Source of the DNA: Bacillus sp. SKDU12
GTDB lineage: Bacteria > Bacillota > Bacilli > Bacillales > Bacillaceae
NCBI RefSeq assembly: GCF_010093085.1
Contig: NZ_MSRC01000006.1
Location: 225,555-289,554 of the forward strand
Direction: 5' to 3'
DNA: 64,000 nucleotides
The translations under genes were made by a program, and so were the position numbers. The first letter of the stretch is position 1, and each line of letters starts with the position of its first letter. Positions 39,534 to 49,503 of the stretch are shown here, piece by piece. The notes under the pieces are model-generated. The model saw only the letters and a list, made by a program, of their open reading frames with translations. It did no database searches and was not told the DNA's origin.

Positions 39534-40064
39534 TTACTGTCCTGCTGTTAGGTTTCCTGTGACTTGGCTGACGCGTCTTCCTAAGGCGCGTCCAAGCTGA
39601 ATACCTTCCTCAGACATTAACTCATCACTGTCAACCGGACAAGTGACGCCCGCTCCGTAGTAAGAGCCGTACAGCGCGTTTTCAGGCACATTTCCAGGCA
39701 GGCCGACAACGATCATACCTTGGTGGAACATTGGCGTGATTAAGTTGTGCATTGTCATTTCCAAGCCGCCGTGTGTTGTTGCCGTCGTGCAGAAAACAGC
39801 GCCGACTTTGTTGATCAGCTCGCCTTCAGCCCACAGGTAGCCAAGTCTGTCGATCCAAGCTTTAAGACCGGAGCTGATGGTTCCGAAATGCCCTGGGCAT
39901 CCCCAAATAATCGCATCCATATCTTTCAGCTTGCGGATATCTGCCTGATCGACATGGTCGATCAATACCTCAGCCGCTTCGTTTTCGCTCGCGCCCTCAG
40001 CAATCGCTTCTGCAAGAGCCTTTGTATGTTCACCTTCACTGTCATACACTACATAAATTTTCAT
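39534..40064 (-). CDS. yhcB: WrbA-family NAD(P)H:quinone oxidoreductase YhcB
   Basis: A 176-residue flavodoxin-like protein with a [15 protein letters not shown] phosphate loop, plus [21 protein letters not shown] and [12 protein letters not shown] motifs seen in WrbA. It should transfer two electrons from NAD(P)H to quinones using FMN, protecting against redox-cycling compounds. It sits next to a multidrug exporter, consistent with a detoxification operon. Confidence 0.86.
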   Translation of the reverse strand: MKIYVVYDSEGEHTKALAEAIAEGASENEAAEVLIDHVDQADIRKLKDMDAIIWGCPGHFGTISSGLKAWIDRLGYLWAEGELINKVGAVFCTTATTHGGLEMTMHNLITPMFHQGMIVVGLPGNVPENALYGSYYGAGVTCPVDSDELMSEEGIQLGRALGRRVSQVTGNLTAGQ

Positions 40065-40086
40065 GCAGGAAACCTCCTTATACAGA

Positions 40087-41691
40087 TTAAGATTCCTTCA
40101 CTTCTTTAGGAGCCGGAAGCAATGAAAGCTCCTCTTTTTTCTTTTTCTCCGCACGCGCTTTATCTTTTCTGACATCACGCAGGAATAGAGCCAGAATCAA
40201 GCCAAACACACAGAATATAGTTGCCCACATAAAGGCATCATTAATCCCCATCACGTTTGAATCAAGTGACGCATGTTTGTAAAGATGAGAGAAAACATAC
40301 GTTTTCGCTGTGTCATAAGACATGTTCATATTCACCATTAAATTCGTAACTGCATTTTGAAATGCATGGAGGAAGTTCGGGTCCGCCGTGCTTGTTTTAT
40401 CTGCAATTTGTGAATAATGGAGCGTCGTACGGTTTGTATAAATTGTCGTAATTAAACTTGTACCGATTGATCCGCTGATTTGGCGAAGCGTGTTGCTCAT
40501 CGCCGTACCGTGACTGTTCAGGCGGGCAGGAAGCTGGTTCATACCCGCTGTCATAACCGGCATCATTAAGAGTGACATACCGAATGCACGGACTGAATAG
40601 ATCAGCATGATCAATGTATATGGTGTATCAATCGTTAATTGCGTATATTGATATGTTGTCACCACTGTCACGAGAAGCCCGATAATCGCAAGCGGTCTCG
40701 GACCGAATTTATCAAACAAAATACCGGAGATCGGTGACATGATCAGCATGACGATCGCACCCGGAAGCAGAAGCAAACCAGATTGAAGCGCCGTAAATCC
40801 GACCAGGTTTTGAAGATAAATCGGTAACAGGAACATCCCAGTGTATAGTGCTACAGTAATAACGATGTTAATGACACTTGAAAGTGAGAAAATGTCGTAT
40901 TTAAACACTCTGAAATCAAGCATCGGATCATCATGACGCAATTGCTGAATAACAAAGGCAACAATCGCAATAACACCTATCACAACTGTGGACAAGACAA
41001 TCGGATCAGTCCAGCCGTCAGAACCAGCCTCACTGACTCCGTATAATAAGGAGGCGAATCCGACAATCGAAAGAATCGCTCCAAGCATATCGAGTTTGAT
41101 TTTTTGCGGCTCCACCATATTTTTAAAGATAAAGAAAGCCACGATAATAACGATTGCGCCGACCGGCACAAGTCCGTAAAACATGATGCGCCATGTGTAA
41201 TGCTCAATGATCCATCCGGAAAGGGTTGGTCCGACCGCCGGAGCAAACATCATCGCAAGTCCGAAGATCCCCATTCCTTTCCCCCTGCTTTCAGGCGGGA
41301 AGATTAACAGAATGGTTGTCATAACGAGCGGCTGCAAGATTCCTCCGCCTATAGCCTGAATCAAACGGCCGACCAGCATTGTAGAGAAGTTAGGTGCGAT
41401 ACCGCAGACTAACGTACCGAGTGTAAAACAGAACATGGCAACGAGGAAAAGACTCCGTTGGCCAAAACGCGTAATCAGGAAGGCCGATAACGGAATCAAA
41501 ACGCCGTTAACAAGCATGTAACCTGTTGTGAGCCACTGAATCGTCGTTGCACTTACGCCAAATTCAGTCATTAAGTGCGGCATTGCGACGTTAAGCAGCG
41601 TTTGGTTTAGTATTGCCAAAAACAAACCCGCCATTAGCACAATCAGCAATGACTTAGGGCTTTTTGTATTATTTTCTTTGCCTGTAGCCAT
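40087..41691 (-). CDS. yhcA: MFS multidrug exporter YhcA (EmrB/DHA2 type)
   Basis: 534 residues with 14 predicted helices. The DHA2 motifs include [26 protein letters not shown] and the [14 protein letters not shown] motif C region. It is the drug:proton antiporter of an EmrAB-like pair with YhbJ just upstream. It lies in the operon yhbI-yhbJ-yhcA-yhcB-yhcC. Confidence 0.9.
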   Translation of the reverse strand: MATGKENNTKSPKSLLIVLMAGLFLAILNQTLLNVAMPHLMTEFGVSATTIQWLTTGYMLVNGVLIPLSAFLITRFGQRSLFLVAMFCFTLGTLVCGIAPNFSTMLVGRLIQAIGGGILQPLVMTTILLIFPPESRGKGMGIFGLAMMFAPAVGPTLSGWIIEHYTWRIMFYGLVPVGAIVIIVAFFIFKNMVEPQKIKLDMLGAILSIVGFASLLYGVSEAGSDGWTDPIVLSTVVIGVIAIVAFVIQQLRHDDPMLDFRVFKYDIFSLSSVINIVITVALYTGMFLLPIYLQNLVGFTALQSGLLLLPGAIVMLIMSPISGILFDKFGPRPLAIIGLLVTVVTTYQYTQLTIDTPYTLIMLIYSVRAFGMSLLMMPVMTAGMNQLPARLNSHGTAMSNTLRQISGSIGTSLITTIYTNRTTLHYSQIADKTSTADPNFLHAFQNAVTNLMVNMNMSYDTAKTYVFSHLYKHASLDSNVMGINDAFMWATIFCVFGLILALFLRDVRKDKARAEKKKKEELSLLPAPKEVKES

Positions 41692-41731
41692 CTAAGACAA
41701 CCTCCTTTCATGGTGTGATGACTGACCTGTT

Positions 41732-42364
41732 TTACTCAGAAATTTTAACAGTTGCATTCATACCAGGAAGCACTTTGTCAGATGGGTTTTTGATTGAAAT
41801 TTTCACTGGAACTTTTTGCGTTACTTTTGTGTAGTTTCCGCTTGAATTAGAAGATGGAAGCATATCAAAAGTAGAATTTGTCGCATAGCCAATTTCTTCT
41901 ACTGTACCGTCAATTGTTGCACCTGGGTCTCCATCAACTACTACGTCTACACTATTTCCAACTTCAATATCCTTAAGATCTGTTTCTTTAATATTTGCTG
42001 TAATGTATAAGTGATCCATGTCAATCGTTTGAGCAAGTGTTGTACCCGCTTGTACGGTTTGTCCATTTTTCACTTCGTTTTTGACAATTTTTCCATCCAT
42101 GATGGATTTTACGTCAGCAGATTGTTCACCTTTGATTTTTGCTACTGTGTCGCCTTTTTTGACTGTTTTTCCTTCTTCAAGATTCCAGTCAGATACTTTA
42201 CCTGCTGCTGGAGCTGTAATAGCAGCCATATCACCAGCTACTTTCGCTTCATCTGTTTTTACAAAGCTTGTGCTTTGATAATAGTAATAAGCACCTCCGC
42301 CTATAATTGCAAGAACAACAATCAAACCGATAATGTTGGTCAGAATTAAACGTCCTCTGTTCAT
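41732..42364 (-). CDS. yhbJ: EmrA-like membrane fusion protein YhbJ
   Basis: About 210 residues from the ATG at 42364 (AAAGGAG eight bases upstream). One N-terminal helix, a biotinyl-lipoyl-like half (ITAPAAGKVSDWNLEEGKTV) and the HlyD barrel are present. It has no long coiled-coil hairpin, as expected for a Gram-positive adaptor. It works with the exporter YhcA. Confidence 0.85.
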   Translation of the reverse strand: MNRGRLILTNIIGLIVVLAIIGGGAYYYYQSTSFVKTDEAKVAGDMAAITAPAAGKVSDWNLEEGKTVKKGDTVAKIKGEQSADVKSIMDGKIVKNEVKNGQTVQAGTTLAQTIDMDHLYITANIKETDLKDIEVGNSVDVVVDGDPGATIDGTVEEIGYATNSTFDMLPSSNSSGNYTKVTQKVPVKISIKNPSDKVLPGMNATVKISE

Positions 42365-42432
42365 TTTGTTTTCTCCTTTCGTTTCATCCTCTATCATTTT
42401 GTGGAAATCTGGTGAAAATATGTGGGAAGTTT

Positions 42433-42897
42433 TTAATTACCGCTTTTTTCTGAACAGCCTTCAGCAAGCTTTGTTAAACTTCCGGCAAGCTTGCGCAAAT
42501 ACTGCAGCTGGGATGTGTCAAGTTTCTGATACAGGCCCGCACCCATTTTTGCATACTGTACAGCGGCTTTTTCTATCAGTTCTTCCCCTTCTTCGGTTAA
42601 CTGAATCATAACGATACGGCGGTCATCCGGACTGTCATATCGATTCATCAAATGGCGCTTATACAAAATATCTGTCATACGCGTCACAGAAGCAGGCTTA
42701 AGATCAAGCGATAACGCCAGCTTGCTAAGCGGGGTGCTTCCGCTTTGATGAATTTTAAACATCAGCAAATATTGAAGGACTGTAATATCAAAAGGCTCAA
42801 GCACAATCTCCAATATCTTCTTCTGTTTTTTGTAAATCGCCCGAGACGTATCGAAGAGCTGTTCAAAAGTGAGCAAAGCACGTTCTGATTCAGTCAA
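42433..42897 (-). CDS. yhbI: MarR-family regulator YhbI
   Basis: 154 residues with the MarR winged helix (STPLSKLALSLDLKPASVTRMTDIL and DDRRIVMIQLTEEG). It is the first gene of the yhbIJ-yhcABC efflux operon, so probably an autorepressor that releases on binding a drug. TTG start after GAGGTGAAAGGAG. Confidence 0.86.
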   Translation of the reverse strand: MTESERALLTFEQLFDTSRAIYKKQKKILEIVLEPFDITVLQYLLMFKIHQSGSTPLSKLALSLDLKPASVTRMTDILYKRHLMNRYDSPDDRRIVMIQLTEEGEELIEKAAVQYAKMGAGLYQKLDTSQLQYLRKLAGSLTKLAEGCSEKSGN

Positions 42898-43025
42898 CTC
42901 CTTTCACCTCATTCCTCAATAATAGTTCACAAGATAAAATATTAATAAATGAAAGAAGATTTGTCAAAGGAAAAATATCTTTTTTTCTCTTATTTTTTTT
43001 GCAACCGTTTTCGTGCTTTTATTAA

Positions 43026-43056
43026 ATAAAAAAAAGCCCTCGAAACAGGCTTTTTT
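43026..43056 (-). terminator. Terminator of yhbH
   Basis: AAAAAGCC...GGCTTTTTT hairpin at the yhbH stop, with a long T-run on the minus strand. Confidence 0.8.
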
Positions 43057-44233
43057 ACGAAAATTGATGACTTACGCCAGACTCTTCATTTCTGAAAAAG
43101 TTCTTCAGCGCTCGAAAAACATCAGACTTTTGTTTTAAAATACAGTACTTAAATTTCTCGTCTTTCACATTTTTATAAGCAGACATTAATGTTGAATGCC
43201 TGTTGTACTGATTAACTTCGCCATAGCAGAAAAGATTGGCTTTCTTCATAATATCATTGACCAGCTTCACACAGCGCGCGTTATCAGATGTCAGGTTGTC
43301 ACCATCAGAAAAATGAAATGGATAAATATTATAATGGGCGGGATTGTACTTTTCGTCAATAAGCTCAAGTGACTTCCGATATACGGAAGAACAGATGGTT
43401 CCGCCGCTTTCTCCCTTTGAGAAGAAGTCCTCCTCCGACACAACCTTTGCTTCTGTGTGATGGGCAATAAATTCAATTTCTACCGTCTCATACTTCGTCC
43501 GCAAAAAACGGGTCATCCAGAAAAAGAAGCTTCTCGCCATGTATTTTTCCCAAACACCCATACTGCCGCTTGTATCCATCATTGCTAAGACAACAGCTTT
43601 TGACTCAGGCTTTGTTATATCGTTCCACGTTTTATATTTCAGGTCCTCCGGGTAAATTGGATAGAATGAAGGCTTCCCTGTCATGGCATTTCGTTTAAAG
43701 GCTGACATCATCGTTCTTTTCTTATCAATATTACCGGTTAACCCTGTTTTACGGATATCATTAAACTCGATATCTGTATGAATGATATGATCCCGCTCTT
43801 TTTGCTTGAGATTCGGAAGCTCTAATTCCTTAAAAAGCGCTTCTTCTAAATCCATTAATGAAACTTCTGCTTCATAATAATCTTCGCCTGCCTGATCACC
43901 CGCGCCCTGCCCTTTTCCGGATCCCTGTTTTTTGTCCGCTCCATCCCGGGCCACAACATCTCCAACCTTGCTGTCACCTTCTCCTTGCCCTACATGTTTA
44001 TTCTTATCATAGTTATAACGGATTTTATACTCATCCAGTGAACGAATTGGGATCTTCACTACGTCTTTTCCATTAGACATTATAATGCTTTCCTCAGTCA
44101 CGAGATCCGGAAGATTGTTTTTAATCGCTTCCTGCACTTTTTTCTGATGGCGCTGCTGGTCATCGAAACCTTTGCGATGGAGGGACCAGTTTTCCTCAGA
44201 AATCAAAAAATGGCCGCTGTCATTTTGGGACAT
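43055..44233 (-). CDS. yhbH: Sporulation protein YhbH (DUF444/YeaH family)
   Basis: 392 residues. The N-terminal region has low complexity (Gly/Lys/Asp, about 85-115) and the C-terminal half is von Willebrand A-like with MMDTSGSMG (MIDAS). Across bacteria it is the partner of the PrkA kinase and SpoVR. In B. subtilis it is SigE-dependent. AAGGAGGGG precedes the ATG at 44233; prkA lies directly upstream. Confidence 0.9.
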   Translation of the reverse strand: MSQNDSGHFLISEENWSLHRKGFDDQQRHQKKVQEAIKNNLPDLVTEESIIMSNGKDVVKIPIRSLDEYKIRYNYDKNKHVGQGEGDSKVGDVVARDGADKKQGSGKGQGAGDQAGEDYYEAEVSLMDLEEALFKELELPNLKQKERDHIIHTDIEFNDIRKTGLTGNIDKKRTMMSAFKRNAMTGKPSFYPIYPEDLKYKTWNDITKPESKAVVLAMMDTSGSMGVWEKYMARSFFFWMTRFLRTKYETVEIEFIAHHTEAKVVSEEDFFSKGESGGTICSSVYRKSLELIDEKYNPAHYNIYPFHFSDGDNLTSDNARCVKLVNDIMKKANLFCYGEVNQYNRHSTLMSAYKNVKDEKFKYCILKQKSDVFRALKNFFRNEESGVSHQFS

Positions 44234-44379
44234 GAATTCCCCTCCTTAACCATTTGTGGTCGTGATACATACGTATTCCAGCTTGTGCCGGATTATGAAA
44301 CAAGTCTTTCGAAAAGATTTATATTTATCATATGCATAAAAGGAAGGTTAATTGACGAACTATTTAGAAAACGGGACAA

Positions 44380-44408
44380 AATAACCCGCCCTATTCGGAC
44401 GGGTCTTG
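44380..44408 (-). terminator. Terminator between prkA and yhbH
   Basis: Stem ACCCGTCC...GGGCGGGT followed by TATTTTG on the minus strand. Confidence 0.6.
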
Positions 44409-44412
44409 TTGC

Positions 44413-46308
44413 TTATCGATTCAGCAGACTGCCGACATATTTCAGCAACTCATTGGCGCTCGTCGAGTTGTAGCCGTGTTCATCAATTAAACGAGCCACG
44501 ACTTCATTGACCTTTTTCAGCTGCTGTTCATCCGGCGTTTTTGTTGACGTCGTAATTTTAACGACATCCTTCAGATCGGCAAACAGCTTTTTCTGAATGG
44601 CTTCACGCAGTCTTTCATGAGAATTGTAATCAAACCGCTTACCTTTTCTCGCATAAGCCGAGATGCGGATTAATATTTCTTCGCGGAATGCTTTTTTGGC
44701 ATTTTCCGAAATGCCGATCTGCTCTTCGATTGATCTCATCAGCTTTTCATCAGGGTTCATTTCTTCTCCCGTCAAAGGATCACGAAGCTTATTTTTATTG
44801 CAATAGGCCTCTACGTTATCGAGGTAATTGTCCATTAGTGTTTTAGCTGATTCTTCATACGAATACACAAATGCTTTTTGAACTTCCTTTTTCGCAATGT
44901 CGTCATATTCCTTGCGGGCGGCAGAAATAAAATTCAAATACCGCTCCTTGTCTTCACTTGAAATCGAAGGATGCTGATCAAGACCTTCTTTTAAGGAGCG
45001 GAGAACATCAAGGGAATTAATCGATTCCATATTTTTTCTGATAATTGTGGAAGAAATCCGGTTGATCACATACCGCGGATCAATGCCGCTCATGCCTTCA
45101 TCATGAAATTCTTTTTTCATATCTTCAACGTCGACAGAATTATACCCTTCCACACTTTCTCCATCATACAGTCTCATTTTCTTGACCAGATCAATATCCG
45201 ACCGCTTCGGTTCTTTTAATCGGGTAAGGATTGAGAACATCGCAGCGACCTTCAGCGTATGCGGGGCAATATGAACATCTGACACATCGCTCTCCGCTAT
45301 CATTTTTTCATAAATCCTCTCTTCCTCAGACACTTTTACATTATAAGGAACTGGCATCACAATGATTCTTGAATGCAGTGCTTCGTTCTTTTTATTAGAA
45401 ATAAATGAGCGATACTCCGTTTCATTCGTGTGAGCCACGATCAGCTCATCAGCAGAAATTAACGCAAATCGCCCCGCTTTAAAATTTCCTTCCTGTGTCA
45501 ATGAAAGCAAATGCCAGAGAAATTTCTCATCACATTTCAGCATCTCCTGAAATTCCATCATCCCGCGGTTCGCTTTATTGAGCTCGCCATCAAAACGGTA
45601 TGCACGCGGATCAGATTCTGATCCGTATTCGGCGATTGTTGAGAAATCAATACTTCCCGTCAAATCGGCAATATCCTGAGATTTCGGATCAGACGGGCTG
45701 AATGTTCCAATTCCCGTACGTTTATCTTCCGAAAAGAAAATGCGCTCGACCTTTACATCCTCAATTCTTCCTTCGTATTCTTCCTCAAGCCTCATGACAT
45801 TTAACGGAGAAAGACTTCCCTCTATTCTTATTCCATATTCTCTGTAAAAGTCATCTCGTAAATGATGGGGAATTAAATGTAGAGGATCCTCGTGCATCGG
45901 GCAGCCTTTAATCGCATATACAGCGCCATTGTCCGTCAAAGTGTAGGCTTCAAGACCTTTTTTGAGCATTGTGACCAATGTGGATTTACCGCCGCTGACA
46001 GGACCCATCAGCAACAAAATCCGCTTTCTGACATCAAGCCGTTTCGCGGCCGGATGAAAATACTCTTCCACAAGACGCTCCAGGGATTCCTCCAGTCCGA
46101 ACAGCTCGCGGTCAAAAAAGCTGTATTTCTTCCGTCCGTCAATCTCCTCTATCCCGCTGTCTTTTATCATATTAAAAACACGAGAATGAGCAGATTGCGC
46201 GACCATCGGATTTTCTTTAATGATCTCCAAATAATCGGCGAAAGTTCCTTCCCATTTCAGCCGCTGCTCTTCCTCTCTGTACTGTTCAATTTTTTTCAAT
46301 ATATCCAT
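44413..46308 (-). CDS. prkA: PrkA AAA+ protease/kinase
   Basis: 631 residues from the ATG at 46308, which follows GGAGG. The AAA+ core has Walker A LLMGPVSGGKSTLV and the C-terminal part is the PrkA-specific domain (RDPLTGEEMNPDEKLMRSIE). It is described as a Ser kinase and, more recently, as an AAA+ protease-like factor needed for normal SigK activity in sporulation. A stress/sporulation role is shared with YhbH and SpoVR. Confidence 0.93.
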   Translation of the reverse strand: MDILKKIEQYREEEQRLKWEGTFADYLEIIKENPMVAQSAHSRVFNMIKDSGIEEIDGRKKYSFFDRELFGLEESLERLVEEYFHPAAKRLDVRKRILLLMGPVSGGKSTLVTMLKKGLEAYTLTDNGAVYAIKGCPMHEDPLHLIPHHLRDDFYREYGIRIEGSLSPLNVMRLEEEYEGRIEDVKVERIFFSEDKRTGIGTFSPSDPKSQDIADLTGSIDFSTIAEYGSESDPRAYRFDGELNKANRGMMEFQEMLKCDEKFLWHLLSLTQEGNFKAGRFALISADELIVAHTNETEYRSFISNKKNEALHSRIIVMPVPYNVKVSEEERIYEKMIAESDVSDVHIAPHTLKVAAMFSILTRLKEPKRSDIDLVKKMRLYDGESVEGYNSVDVEDMKKEFHDEGMSGIDPRYVINRISSTIIRKNMESINSLDVLRSLKEGLDQHPSISSEDKERYLNFISAARKEYDDIAKKEVQKAFVYSYEESAKTLMDNYLDNVEAYCNKNKLRDPLTGEEMNPDEKLMRSIEEQIGISENAKKAFREEILIRISAYARKGKRFDYNSHERLREAIQKKLFADLKDVVKITTSTKTPDEQQLKKVNEVVARLIDEHGYNSTSANELLKYVGSLLNR

Positions 46309-46425
46309 AAGGACCTCCTCCATCATGTTTGATGCGCTATGCAAATAAGGTGCTTTACTTACAATCTATGCCGCCATCTCGTGATACATGCTCTGGTTTC
46401 TTAAAAAGAAAGATCCTATACGGCG

Positions 46426-46455
46426 TTGACAAGGCGGACTGCGACCGTTCATAAT
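46426..46455 (+). promoter_or_regulatory. SigA-type promoter for the small ORF at 46519
   Basis: TTGACA (46426-46431), an 18-base spacer and CATAAT (46450-46455). Confidence 0.6.
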
Positions 46456-46518
46456 GAAGAAAAATACAAAATCATCCAGACTCGGACAGCACGGAAAAAT
46501 TGAAGAGGGGGAGAGACG

Positions 46519-46608
46519 GTGAAAACAATCATCATGATGGGGGTCATTGTCACTTTTTTAGTATCGATTTTTACCGCAGGATACGAAAGCAAGCCGGGGA
46601 AAGAATAA
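46519..46608 (+). CDS. Candidate 29-residue single-helix membrane peptide
   Basis: A GTG codon at 46519 opens MKTIIMMGVIVTFLVSIFTA followed by a short polar end GYESKPGKE. AGAGGGGGAGAG lies just upstream, and a credible promoter lies 65 bases before that. One membrane helix occupies most of the peptide. No relative is recognised; small peptides of this kind can modulate membrane enzymes or act as toxins. It lies in the gap where B. subtilis has the yhbD-yhbF genes. Confidence 0.5.
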   Translation: MKTIIMMGVIVTFLVSIFTAGYESKPGKE

Positions 46609-46703
46609 AAAAAGTGCTCCTGATAAGAACGCCCTACAGGTTGTGGACAAATTCCTAAACGGTTTTCATTTCAGGATAGGGAACAAAACATCTTTCATAG
46701 CGC

Positions 46704-46739
46704 AAAAAAATCCGCCCATCATTATGAGCGGATTTTTTC
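46704..46739. terminator. Bidirectional terminator after trmL
   Basis: Stem AAAAATCCGC/GCGGATTTTT separated by about 10 bases, abutting the trmL stop. Confidence 0.82.
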
Positions 46740-46740
46740 A

Positions 46741-47214
46741 CTATTTTAAATCACGGTAATTTTGCTGGCGCAGCGCTTCATAAACGAGGATCGCCGCAGT
46801 GTTGGACAGGTTTAACGACCTAACGTGCTCTGTCATCGGAAGACGCAGGCAGCGGTCCATGTTATTTTGAATTAAATCCTTTGGCAAACCGCTTGTTTCT
46901 CTTCCGAACACGAAGAAATAATCCTCGTCAAGATTAGTGTAATCAAACGATGTATGAGGCTGCTGGCCGAATTTCGTGATAAAGAAAAATTGGCCTTTTT
47001 GATATTCCTCAAACAATTCTTCTAACGAATCATGATAAACAACGTTAACAAACTCCCAATAATCGAGTCCGGCACGCTTGAGCATTTTATCATCCGTCGA
47101 AAAGCCGAGCGGACGAATCAAGTGGAGCGTTGTATTAGTTGCTGCACAAGTACGTGCAATATTCCCTGTATTGGCGGGAATTTCTGGTTGATATAAAACG
47201 ACATGTAATGCCAC
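46741..47214 (-). CDS. trmL: tRNA (cytidine/uridine-34-2'-O)-methyltransferase TrmL (CspR)
   Basis: 157 residues from the GTG at 47214, with AGAGGTG upstream. It is a SPOUT methyltransferase with the knot motifs PEIPANTGNIARTC, FVFGRETSGLP and RSLNLSNTAAILVYEALRQ. It methylates the wobble ribose of tRNA-Leu species, using S-adenosylmethionine. The old name CspR reflects a mistaken cold-shock assignment. Confidence 0.92.
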   Translation of the reverse strand: MALHVVLYQPEIPANTGNIARTCAATNTTLHLIRPLGFSTDDKMLKRAGLDYWEFVNVVYHDSLEELFEEYQKGQFFFITKFGQQPHTSFDYTNLDEDYFFVFGRETSGLPKDLIQNNMDRCLRLPMTEHVRSLNLSNTAAILVYEALRQQNYRDLK

Positions 47215-47260
47215 AATGTTCACCTCTATTTTTCTTATCCGCCCATCATTATATCATTAA

Positions 47261-48193
47261 TTACTCTTTTGTCGTATCATCAACGATATGAAAAAAGGCA
47301 TATCGTATTGACGGCGTGTATGCCGTGGAATCCTCGTATGACCAATACCTCATCCGGCTGTCATAGGACTGGGCGTTGACAAGCGGCATATTGCCTTTGT
47401 CCTTCGCCACAACGATCGTTGTATGATTAAACCGCCCGTCTCCTTCAAAGTCATAGCAAATCACATCGCCAGGCATCAGCGCTTCCGCAGATTTCACCCG
47501 AACCGCACGCAGGCCGGCCTTCGAATTCGCCAGATACATTTTCATAGAATGAGCTACCGTCCAGCTGTAACTCCATGAACTTTGTTTCATCCACCAGCCT
47601 GATCCCCTGTTCGGATGGCCGCGCATCGGTGCGCTGCCTGCATGAAGACACTGGGAAATAAAATTGGTGCAATTATCGCTGAAATTTTTATAAGCCGAAT
47701 TTCGCTTGTTCCAATAATTCTCGGCATATTGAACAGCGCCGAGACGGTCGTATTGAAAGGCTCTGCCAAATGCTTCTCTGTCCTCTTGAGAATAGTCAAT
47801 AATACTAGTCTCCTCATGAAACCCAGCCTGCTTTTTGGCAATTTCCTGATCACTAATCAAAATATGATCATAAAGGAGAGCCATCCGCTCCTCTATGTGC
47901 TCTTCCATATACAAGCTGGCGTCCTGATGCTCCTTGCATACGTACTCATAATGGATGGTATATGTCAGGCATGTCGTCCCGTCATCCTCAACCCGCACAT
48001 GACTGACGACGGCCTTTGCTTTCGCTTTTACGATGTCAACTTTTCGTTTTTCCAAAAGCTTCTTCTTTCGCTCCATCACTTCAAGGTCTCCCACGTCAGA
48101 CTCCTGTCTCATAGCATGCCCGTTAACCAGATAGCTCAGCCGCTCCTCTGCCAGTTGTTCTAAAATGTGCTTCACGTTCACCCCACCCGCCAT
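47261..48193 (-). CDS. yhbB: Amidase-domain protein YhbB
   Basis: About 304-310 residues. The C-terminal half (about 150-300) is an Amidase_6-type CHAP-like domain (NYWNKRNSAYKNFSDNCTNFISQCLHAG, with FNHTTIVV supplying a His). The N-terminal half is helical and charged. No signal peptide is visible. The start is uncertain: the ATG at 48193 lacks a good ribosome site, while a GTG near 48175 follows GGTGGGG. It may cleave peptidoglycan or another amide; position only suggests sporulation. Confidence 0.75.
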   Translation of the reverse strand: MAGGVNVKHILEQLAEERLSYLVNGHAMRQESDVGDLEVMERKKKLLEKRKVDIVKAKAKAVVSHVRVEDDGTTCLTYTIHYEYVCKEHQDASLYMEEHIEERMALLYDHILISDQEIAKKQAGFHEETSIIDYSQEDREAFGRAFQYDRLGAVQYAENYWNKRNSAYKNFSDNCTNFISQCLHAGSAPMRGHPNRGSGWWMKQSSWSYSWTVAHSMKMYLANSKAGLRAVRVKSAEALMPGDVICYDFEGDGRFNHTTIVVAKDKGNMPLVNAQSYDSRMRYWSYEDSTAYTPSIRYAFFHIVDDTTKE

Positions 48194-48207
48194 ACTTTTT
48201 TATAGAG

Positions 48208-48242
48208 AAAAAACACTTGGATCCATCTCAAGTGTTTTTTCC
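48208..48242 (-). terminator. Terminator of queG
   Basis: Perfect stem AAAAAACACTTG/CAAGTGTTTTTT around a 9-base loop. Confidence 0.85.
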
Positions 48243-48260
48243 TTCTGTTCTATACATATG

Positions 48261-49421
48261 TCAGGACAGGCCTTGTTTAGTCATGCCTGAAGCTTTTAGC
48301 AGCTCAATTCCTTTTTCAATTTCCAGCTTCGCCTCTTCATCTTTCTCATTTTCCAGCGCTTTTTCAAGCTCTTCCGCGTATGCATGGTCTCCGATTTTGC
48401 CAACCGCCCATGCAGCTGTTCCTCTAATGACAGGACGCGGGTCCTTATGCATCAGTTCTGCCAGTTCAGGCAATGCGGAAGCATCCTTAAAATGGGCAAG
48501 GGCGAGAATCGCGTTTCGCTGAATCGGTTTCTTTCCGCGCCAAGAACCTGAGACATGTCCGAATTTCTCTTTAAACTCACGATTGCTGATGGTTAAGAGC
48601 GGTTTCAATAATGGTTTGGCTATTTCGGGATCAGGCTCCATTTCCTGATGAAAGTGAAAGTCCTTCCCTTTGTTGAGAGGACATACCGTTTGACACGTAT
48701 CACACCCGTACAAGCGGTTTCCGATCTTTGTACGGAATTCATCAGGCAAAAATCCTTTCGTCTGTGTCAGAAAAGAGATGCAGCGCTGCGCATTCAGCTG
48801 CCCCGGGTTCACAAGGGCTCCTGTCGGGCAGGCGTCGAGACATTTCGTGCAGGAGCCGCACATATCTTCAATCGGCACATCAGGCTCAAAAGGGATATTT
48901 GTGATCAATTCCGCCAAATACACATAAGAACCGTACTCAGGCGTTGTAATCATACAGTTTTTCGCACTGAATCCGATGCCGGCCCGCTCTGCAACGGCCC
49001 GATCAGACAGCTCGCCAGTATCAACCATAGACTTTGTTCTAATATCCTCATGTTTGCTTTTCAGAAATTCCTCAAGCAGATCAAGCTTTTTCCTTAGCAC
49101 ATCGTGATAGTCCTTTCCCCAGGAGGCTCTGCAAAATATGCCCCTGCGCTCAGTTCTCGTGCTTCGTGGCGCATCCTTCATTTTGGAGGGATACGCGAGA
49201 GCAATCGCCACAATTGATTTCGCTTTCGGCAAAAGCAGCTGCGGCGTCACCCTTTTCTCAATATCAGGCTCTTCAAAGCCAGAGAGATAGCCGAGTGATT
49301 CTTGAAGAATCAAACGGTCTTTTAAACTGTCAAAAGTATCAGCAGTCGTAAAACCAATCTTGTCCACGCCAATGCTTTTTGCGTATTCAATTAATTCTTT
49401 TTGAAGCTGATGAACGTTCAT
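48261..49421 (-). CDS. queG: Epoxyqueuosine reductase QueG
   Basis: 386 residues from the ATG at 49421 (AAAGGAGG upstream). A cobalamin-binding N-terminal domain precedes two [4Fe-4S] clusters: CGSCTKCLDACPTGAL with a later Cys, and GCDTCQTVCPLN. HEAT-like repeats at the C-terminus (ELAELMHKDPRPVIRGTAAWAVG) bind tRNA. It carries out the last step of queuosine synthesis at tRNA position 34. It is divergent from yhzB. Confidence 0.93.
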   Translation of the reverse strand: MNVHQLQKELIEYAKSIGVDKIGFTTADTFDSLKDRLILQESLGYLSGFEEPDIEKRVTPQLLLPKAKSIVAIALAYPSKMKDAPRSTRTERRGIFCRASWGKDYHDVLRKKLDLLEEFLKSKHEDIRTKSMVDTGELSDRAVAERAGIGFSAKNCMITTPEYGSYVYLAELITNIPFEPDVPIEDMCGSCTKCLDACPTGALVNPGQLNAQRCISFLTQTKGFLPDEFRTKIGNRLYGCDTCQTVCPLNKGKDFHFHQEMEPDPEIAKPLLKPLLTISNREFKEKFGHVSGSWRGKKPIQRNAILALAHFKDASALPELAELMHKDPRPVIRGTAAWAVGKIGDHAYAEELEKALENEKDEEAKLEIEKGIELLKASGMTKQGLS

Positions 49422-49503
49422 GTTTTGCGCAGCCTCCTTTCTTTGTGATAAAACGATACAGCGTATATAATAGGTTGATATCCCTTTACTGGAGTGAATA
49501 CTA

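Noticed and set aside
42999..43013. cre-like sequence TTGCAACCGTTTTCG between yhbH and yhbI
   Set aside because: One mismatch to the CcpA consensus, but it lies about 100 bases upstream of yhbI with no clear promoter next to it. Left as chance.
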